A DNA stretch of 34,736 nt from an uncultured Clostridia bacterium (GTDB taxonomy: Bacteria; Bacillota; Clostridia; Christensenellales; Aristaeellaceae). The position numbers were made by a program, and so were the translations under genes. Where the stretch lies: contig CAKTXR010000025.1 in NCBI GenBank assembly GCA_934631025.1, forward strand, positions 1 through 34,736, given 5' to 3'. The notes under the pieces were generated by a model that saw only the letters and a program-made list of their open reading frames with translations, was not told the DNA's origin and ran no database searches. Shown here in pieces: positions 30,118-34,736 of the stretch (position 1 is the first letter of the stretch; every line of letters begins with the position of its first letter).

Positions 30118-31386
30118 TCAGAGCGTAATCAGTTTGCGGTCCAGCATGGTTTGCAGCGCGCCCTCAAGGCCGCAGCGGCCATGCGCATAGGTCAGCGCGC
30201 CCTGCATATAGACGATATACGGCTCGCGCACAGGCGCGTCGGCGCTCAGTTCGATGGATGCGCCGGCTACGAACGTTCCGGCCGCCATGATCACCTTGTC
30301 CTGATAGCCGGGCATGGCCCACGGCTCGGGCACAGCGTCGCTGTCCACCGGCGAATTGGCCTGAATGCCCTGAATGAAGGCGATCAGCCTATCGGCGTCG
30401 CCGAAGCGAATGGCCTGAATGATGTCCGTGCGATGCTCGTCGTGACGCGGATTGACGGCAAAGCCCAGCTTTTCAAAGACGGCGGCGGTCAGTATGGCCG
30501 TCTTGATGGCCTGCATGACGACGTGCGGCGCTTCAAACAGTCCCTGATAGAACGGCTGATAACTGCCCGCATAGGAGCCGACCTCCGCGCCGATGCCTGG
30601 AGAAGTCAGCCGGTAGGACACCAGCTCGACCAGATCCTTGCGCCCCGCGACATAGCCGCCCGTCGGGGCCAGTCCACCGCCGGGATTTTTGATCATCGAG
30701 CCGGCCATAATGTCCGCGCCCACGGCGCCCGGCTCTTCCATATCGGAAAACTCGCCGTAGCAGTTGTCCACCATGACCACAGCGTCCGGCTTTACGGAAT
30801 GAACGAGCGCCGAGACCTCCCGAATCTGCTCGACCGTGAGCGACGGCCGCCACGCATAGCCGCGGGAACGCTGAATTTCGACAAGCCGGATAGACGGATC
30901 GTTTTCCAGCGCCGTTTTGATGCCCTCAAGATCGAGCTGGCCGTTTGGCAGCACGTCGATCTGGCTGTATTTTACGCCGTAATCGGCCAGAGAGCCGCGT
31001 CCCGCCTCGCCGGTCAGACCAATGACCTCTTCCAGCGTGTCGTAGGGCTTGCCGCTGGCGGCCAGCATTGTGTCGCCGGGGCGCAGAATGCCATACAGGC
31101 ACAGCGCCAGCGCGTGGGTGCCGGACGCGATCTGCGGGCGCACAATCGCGTCCTCGCAGCCCAGCAGTTCGGCGAATATCGCGGAGAGCGTGTCGCGGCC
31201 GATGTCGTCGTAGCCGTAGCCGGTGGTCGGCGCAAAATGGCGCGCCGAAACGCGGTGCTTCTGGAAAGCGGCCAGCACGCGGCGTGTGTTGTGGCGTTCG
31301 ATGCGATCCAGACGGGCAAAGCTCTCGGCGCAGTCGCGCTCGGCCTCGTCCACAAGACGCTCGATTTTCGGATCAATGGTTGTCAT
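30118..31386 (-). CDS. Methionine gamma-lyase family PLP protein ('aluminium resistance' family)
   Basis: A protein of about 422 residues of the PLP fold-type I family represented by B. subtilis YnbB. The PLP-binding Lys is in AGSMIKNPGGGLAPTGGYVA near residue 230. Preceding VMVDNCYGEF gives the PLP-contacting Asp, and RPQIASGTHAL the phosphate loop. Its substrate is not established despite the family name. GGGAG lies about 9 bases before ATG 31386, which overlaps the end of miaA by 14 bases. The mutS-mutL-miaA-ynbB order resembles that of Bacillus. Confidence 0.9.
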   Translation of the reverse strand: MTTIDPKIERLVDEAERDCAESFARLDRIERHNTRRVLAAFQKHRVSARHFAPTTGYGYDDIGRDTLSAIFAELLGCEDAIVRPQIASGTHALALCLYGILRPGDTMLAASGKPYDTLEEVIGLTGEAGRGSLADYGVKYSQIDVLPNGQLDLEGIKTALENDPSIRLVEIQRSRGYAWRPSLTVEQIREVSALVHSVKPDAVVMVDNCYGEFSDMEEPGAVGADIMAGSMIKNPGGGLAPTGGYVAGRKDLVELVSYRLTSPGIGAEVGSYAGSYQPFYQGLFEAPHVVMQAIKTAILTAAVFEKLGFAVNPRHDEHRTDIIQAIRFGDADRLIAFIQGIQANSPVDSDAVPEPWAMPGYQDKVIMAAGTFVAGASIELSADAPVREPYIVYMQGALTYAHGRCGLEGALQTMLDRKLITL

Positions 31387-32311
31387 GTTCAATATCTCCC
31401 ATCATGATTTTCACAATGTCGTCGGTTGTTCTGTTCTGCGCGTCGATGAAACGCGCGCGGCCATCACGGCGCAGCCAGGTGAGCTGCCGCTTGGCGTAAT
31501 GGCGCGATCCGAGCTTGATTTCGTCGACTGCCTCGCTCATGTCGCATTTCCCCTCGAGCGCCATGACGATTTCCTTATAGCCCAGTGCCTGCATGGCGGT
31601 CGAATCGGCGCTCAGTCCGTTTGCGAGCAGCCGCTTCACCTCATCCACAAGGCCGCAGGCCATCATCTGATCGACGCGCCGGTCAATGCGGTCGTAGAGC
31701 ACGTCGCGCGGCCAGTCGAGCGCGAAGAACGTCACGTCGTAGTCGCCCTCTCGCTGCCGATCAAGCGCCATCTGCTCGGTCATTGTATGGCCGGTCAATC
31801 TGTAAATCTCTATCGCACGGGCGACGCGGCGCACGTCGTTGGGATGAAGGCGCTGAGCCGACTCGGGATCGATCTCTTCCAGCATGGCGTGGAGCGTCCT
31901 TTTGCCGTTTTCCTGCTGAGAAACGGCGATCAGCTCGTCGCGCAGAGCCGGATCAGACGGCAGTGCGAAGTCCATCGGTCGGGTGAGCGCGTCGACATAC
32001 AGCCCCGTTCCGCCGCACAGCACAGGCTGTTTGCCGCGGCTGAGAATATCGCCGACGCAGGCGGCGGCGTCCTCCTTGAAACGGGACGCCGAATAGCTTT
32101 CGTCGGGATCGATTATGTCGATCATGTGGTGCGGAATACCGCGGCGTTCCTCTGGTGTGGGCTTGGCCGTGCCGACGTCCATGCCGCGATAGATCTGCAT
32201 GGAATCGCATGAAACGACCTCGCCGCCGATTTCCTCGCACAGTCTGACGGCGGCGGCCGTTTTTCCGGAGGCCGTCGCGCCGCCAATGACAATCAGATGC
32301 GGTTTTTGCAT
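31373..32311 (-). CDS. miaA: tRNA dimethylallyltransferase
   Basis: An enzyme of about 312 residues that prenylates A37 of tRNAs reading UNN codons. The P-loop GGATASGKTAAAV is at the N-terminus, followed by VVSCDSMQIYRGMDVGTAKP and CGGTGLYVDAL. The C-terminal YAKRQLTWLRRD is typical of the tRNA-binding end. AAAGGG lies 8 bases before ATG 32311; ATG 32317 is too close. It lies 20 bases from mutL and overlaps the next gene. Confidence 0.96.
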   Translation of the reverse strand: MQKPHLIVIGGATASGKTAAAVRLCEEIGGEVVSCDSMQIYRGMDVGTAKPTPEERRGIPHHMIDIIDPDESYSASRFKEDAAACVGDILSRGKQPVLCGGTGLYVDALTRPMDFALPSDPALRDELIAVSQQENGKRTLHAMLEEIDPESAQRLHPNDVRRVARAIEIYRLTGHTMTEQMALDRQREGDYDVTFFALDWPRDVLYDRIDRRVDQMMACGLVDEVKRLLANGLSADSTAMQALGYKEIVMALEGKCDMSEAVDEIKLGSRHYAKRQLTWLRRDGRARFIDAQNRTTDDIVKIMMGDIEHDNH

Positions 32312-32331
32312 AAACATGTCCCTTTCAGCGC

Positions 32332-34314
32332 TCAGTTGCGGCGGAACATATGGTCAACCTCGCTGCGCTTGAACGTCTTGATGATTGGGCGGCCGTGCGG
32401 GCAGTTGGGCGGCGCGCTGGTGGTCAGCATATCGCCGATCAGCGCGCGAATTTCCGCGTCGGTCAGGTGATCGCCCGCCTTGACGGCGCGCTTGCAGGAG
32501 GCCGTTATGACCTCGCCGCGCCGCCGGTCTATCGTGGCGCTCTTGAGCTGATCGAGCCGGTCGATCAAATCGGCGAAAAGCGGCTTCAGTTCCGCTTGTC
32601 CCAGCACATACGGCACGGCGCGTACCTGAATGTCGCGCTCGCCGAACGGCTCAATTTCATAGCCCGCTTCCAGCAGGAGCGCCTGATTGTCCATCAGTAT
32701 GCTGCGATCGCGCGCCGAAACGTTCATGATGATCGGCGCGACGAGCGGCTGCATGATCGTGCCGCCCTCCAGCGCCTTGCGGAAGCGCTCGTAGAGTATG
32801 CGCTCATGCGCCGCGTGCTGATCGATGAGGATCAATGTTTCGCTCATTTCTGCGATGATATAGGTGTTGTCGAACACGCCGATGATGCGGATTTCCGCTT
32901 TATCCACAGCCCTTTTGGGGAGCGTTTCAGCGTGTGTCGGCAGCGCGGGACTATTGACAGCCGACTCCGCTCTGCTTTCCGATTCCTGGCTGACATATTT
33001 GATCTCTGCTGGCCTGACAAATCGCTGCACTGCGGGCGGCGGCGCTTCCCTGAAGCTGAGAACGTGCGGCGTTTCAGAAACGGTCTGTGCCGCGGATATG
33101 TCCGCCTTGCGCTCTTCCCTCTTCCCGATTTCCGGCGCGGGCGCTTCGGTGGGCGGCGGTACGGTTTCCTCGGGCTGTGCGATCGGCGAAACGCAAATGA
33201 CGGGCGGAGACAGCGGATCGTCCGCCGCGCCGCTGAACACAGTGGTCTGCTCGGGGGCGGTGATTTTGATAACCGGCCGGTCGTTGAGCGGCGGCGTCTC
33301 GCGGACGATGGCCTCGGGATCGAGGATTTTCGTGCCGCAGCAGGCGCGCATCAGCATCAGCTCGGCCTTCTGGCGGATGTCCGCTTCGTCGCGGAAGCGC
33401 ACCTCCAGCTTGCTGGGATGCACGTTGACGTCCACGGCGGTCGGCGGCAGGCGCAGAGAGAGCGCGCACATCGGATATTGCCCGATCATGACGCGGCTGC
33501 GCACGGCCACTTCGAGCGCCTGAGCGATGAGCGGTGCGCGAACGGTGCGGCCGTTGATGAAGAAAAACTCCTGCGAACGATTGGCGCGCGCCAGCTCGTC
33601 CAGGCCAATCAGACCGCTGATTTTAAGACTGCCCTCCGTTTCGTCCACAAGCAGCATTTTCTGTGCTGTTTCGCGGCCGTAGATGGCCAGCGCGGCATGG
33701 CGGATATCGCCGTCTCCATAGCTGTGATAGATGGTGCGGCCGTTGCTGATGAAGCGCATGGACGTGCCGGGATTGCCCAGTATGAGCCGCGCGATCATAT
33801 CGGCGATGACGCCCGCCTCGGTGGTCGGCTTTTTAAGGAAGCCGCGGCGCACGGGCGTGTTGAAGAACAGATCGCGCACGACAATAGACGTTCCCTCCGG
33901 GCAGCCCGCTTCGGAAACGTCCATAACGCGGCCGCCCTCGATTTGCAGCTTCAGTCCGGATTCGCGGCCCTTCTGACGCGTGGTCATCGTGACGCGCGCC
34001 ACCGCCGCGATGGACGGCAGCGCCTCGCCGCGAAAGCCCAGCGTCATAATGTCGCTCAGGCTGTCGCCGGACGCAATTTTCGATGTGGCGTGATTTTCGA
34101 ACGCGATGCGCGCGTCCTCGGGCGCGATGCCGCAGCCGTTGTCGGTGACGCGCAGATAATCTATACCGCCGTCCTTGATTTCGACGGTGATCGACGTCGC
34201 GCCGGCGTCGAGCGAGTTTTCTATCAGTTCCTTGGCGATGGAGGACGGACGCTCGACAACTTCGCCGGCGGCAATCCGCCCCACTGTCGCCGCATCCAGA
34301 ACGCGGATGGGCAT
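32332..34314 (-). CDS. mutL: DNA mismatch repair protein MutL (endonuclease type)
   Basis: A 660-residue protein. The N-terminal GHKL ATPase has ELIENSLDAGATSI, DNGCGI and GFRGEALPSIAAVA. A proline- and Glu-rich linker spans about 345-465. The C-terminal domain has the nicking motif DQHAAHERILYE at about 498-509, with SCKRAVKAG and CPHGRP (about 638-643) completing the metal site. It therefore nicks DNA itself and does not depend on MutH. It starts 3 bases after the mutS stop. Confidence 0.97.
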   Translation of the reverse strand: MPIRVLDAATVGRIAAGEVVERPSSIAKELIENSLDAGATSITVEIKDGGIDYLRVTDNGCGIAPEDARIAFENHATSKIASGDSLSDIMTLGFRGEALPSIAAVARVTMTTRQKGRESGLKLQIEGGRVMDVSEAGCPEGTSIVVRDLFFNTPVRRGFLKKPTTEAGVIADMIARLILGNPGTSMRFISNGRTIYHSYGDGDIRHAALAIYGRETAQKMLLVDETEGSLKISGLIGLDELARANRSQEFFFINGRTVRAPLIAQALEVAVRSRVMIGQYPMCALSLRLPPTAVDVNVHPSKLEVRFRDEADIRQKAELMLMRACCGTKILDPEAIVRETPPLNDRPVIKITAPEQTTVFSGAADDPLSPPVICVSPIAQPEETVPPPTEAPAPEIGKREERKADISAAQTVSETPHVLSFREAPPPAVQRFVRPAEIKYVSQESESRAESAVNSPALPTHAETLPKRAVDKAEIRIIGVFDNTYIIAEMSETLILIDQHAAHERILYERFRKALEGGTIMQPLVAPIIMNVSARDRSILMDNQALLLEAGYEIEPFGERDIQVRAVPYVLGQAELKPLFADLIDRLDQLKSATIDRRRGEVITASCKRAVKAGDHLTDAEIRALIGDMLTTSAPPNCPHGRPIIKTFKRSEVDHMFRRN

Positions 34315-34317
34315 GGG

Positions 34318-34736
34318 TTATATCCTCCTTGCCTTTTCGACGATTTTGAAAAGGCTGTTCATGGCGTCTATCGGCGACATGGCCATGACGTCCAGCGCGC
34401 GGATCTCTTCGATCAGCTCCATGGGCTTGAAGTCGGTCAGCTCGACCTGCTTCGCGCCCTCCTTTTTATTTGCAAGGATCGTCTGGCCGATGTTGCCTTC
34501 CTTTTCGTCCTTGACCTCGAGCCGCGCCATGATCTGGCGGGCGCGCTTGACCAGCGAATCGGGCAGCCCCGCCAGCGCGGCCACGGCCACGCCATAGCTG
34601 TGATCTGCGCCGCCCCGCACGATTTTGCGCAGGAAAATGACCTCGCTGCCGCGCTCAACCGCCGTAATGCGGTAGTTGACAACGCCGTCCAGCGAGCCTT
34701 CCAGCTCGGACAGTTCATGATAGTGCGTGGCGAACA
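34318..34736 (-). CDS. mutS: DNA mismatch repair protein MutS, C-terminal part (partial)
   Basis: The last 139 codons of mutS run off the window edge. The visible part begins FATHYHELSELEGSLDG, the conserved end of the ATPase domain. FLRKIVRGGADHSYGVAVAA and LAGLPDSLVKRA follow, then the helix-turn-helix dimer region and a C-terminal tail ending LFKIVEKARRI. It is directly upstream of mutL in one operon. Confidence 0.95.
   Translation of the reverse strand, partial: FATHYHELSELEGSLDGVVNYRITAVERGSEVIFLRKIVRGGADHSYGVAVAALAGLPDSLVKRARQIMARLEVKDEKEGNIGQTILANKKEGAKQVELTDFKPMELIEEIRALDVMAMSPIDAMNSLFKIVEKARRI

Overview
The window reads as a chromosomal segment of a GC-rich, anaerobe-like Bacillota, most likely class Clostridia. 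Family and genus cannot be fixed from sequence alone. The evidence is the set of Firmicutes-type housekeeping clusters: Obg-YhbY, NadD/YqeK-RsfS, LexA, a mutS-mutL-miaA-'methionine gamma-lyase family' order, type III pantothenate kinase with an ECF transporter, and a SigB/F-like sigma factor with an RsbW-like partner. Most genes have strong AGGAGG-type ribosome binding sites. Several have good sigma-A promoters, often with a TTGCAA/TTGCCA -35 box. I see no rRNA, tRNA, CRISPR array, phage or insertion sequence.

Layout. 1-709 (minus): polar amino acid ABC transporter, permease plus the first codons of an ATPase. 929-4970 (plus): a RadC-like protein with a degraded metalloprotease motif, a KDG kinase, then an oxidoreductase/SdpI-like/ACT-domain operon. 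A hidden minus-strand DUF1540 gene lies at 2884-3057. 5134-6858 (minus): panT-coaX-cupin. 7109-9311 (plus): a VOC protein, a structured non-coding gap, and pgi. 9626-16260 (plus): the complete F1Fo ATP synthase operon atpIBEFHAGDC. 16498-18888 (plus): a PucR/CdaR-type regulator and an S41 protease. 18946-20438: a cysteine desulfurase divergent from a DUF3343 Se/S-carrier-like protein. 20521-23684 (plus): nth-obgE-yhbY-M14 peptidase. 23673-24389 (minus): an unrecognised membrane protein. 24505-27674 (plus): a nadD-yqeK fusion, rsfS, an RsbW-like gene, a sigma factor and rnhA. 27731-29322 (minus): a tyrosine recombinase and a small Cys-rich protein, divergent from lexA (29441-30037, plus). 30118-34736 (minus): mutS (partial)-mutL-miaA-PLP lyase.

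Most of the window is ordinary core genome. The signals most worth checking are these. The ATP synthase c subunit carries two membrane carboxylates plus the TTGIY motif of Na+-coupled rotors, and the operon also has a very short epsilon subunit and an atpI gene without a normal start codon at its Shine-Dalgarno. A 34-bp inverted repeat (15-4-15) sits at the promoter of an extended tyrosine recombinase next to lexA. The anti-sigma/sigma pair has an apparently non-catalytic RsbW-like partner. A palindrome lies in the cysteine desulfurase/DUF3343 divergent promoter. I found no clearly new multi-gene defence or mobile system.
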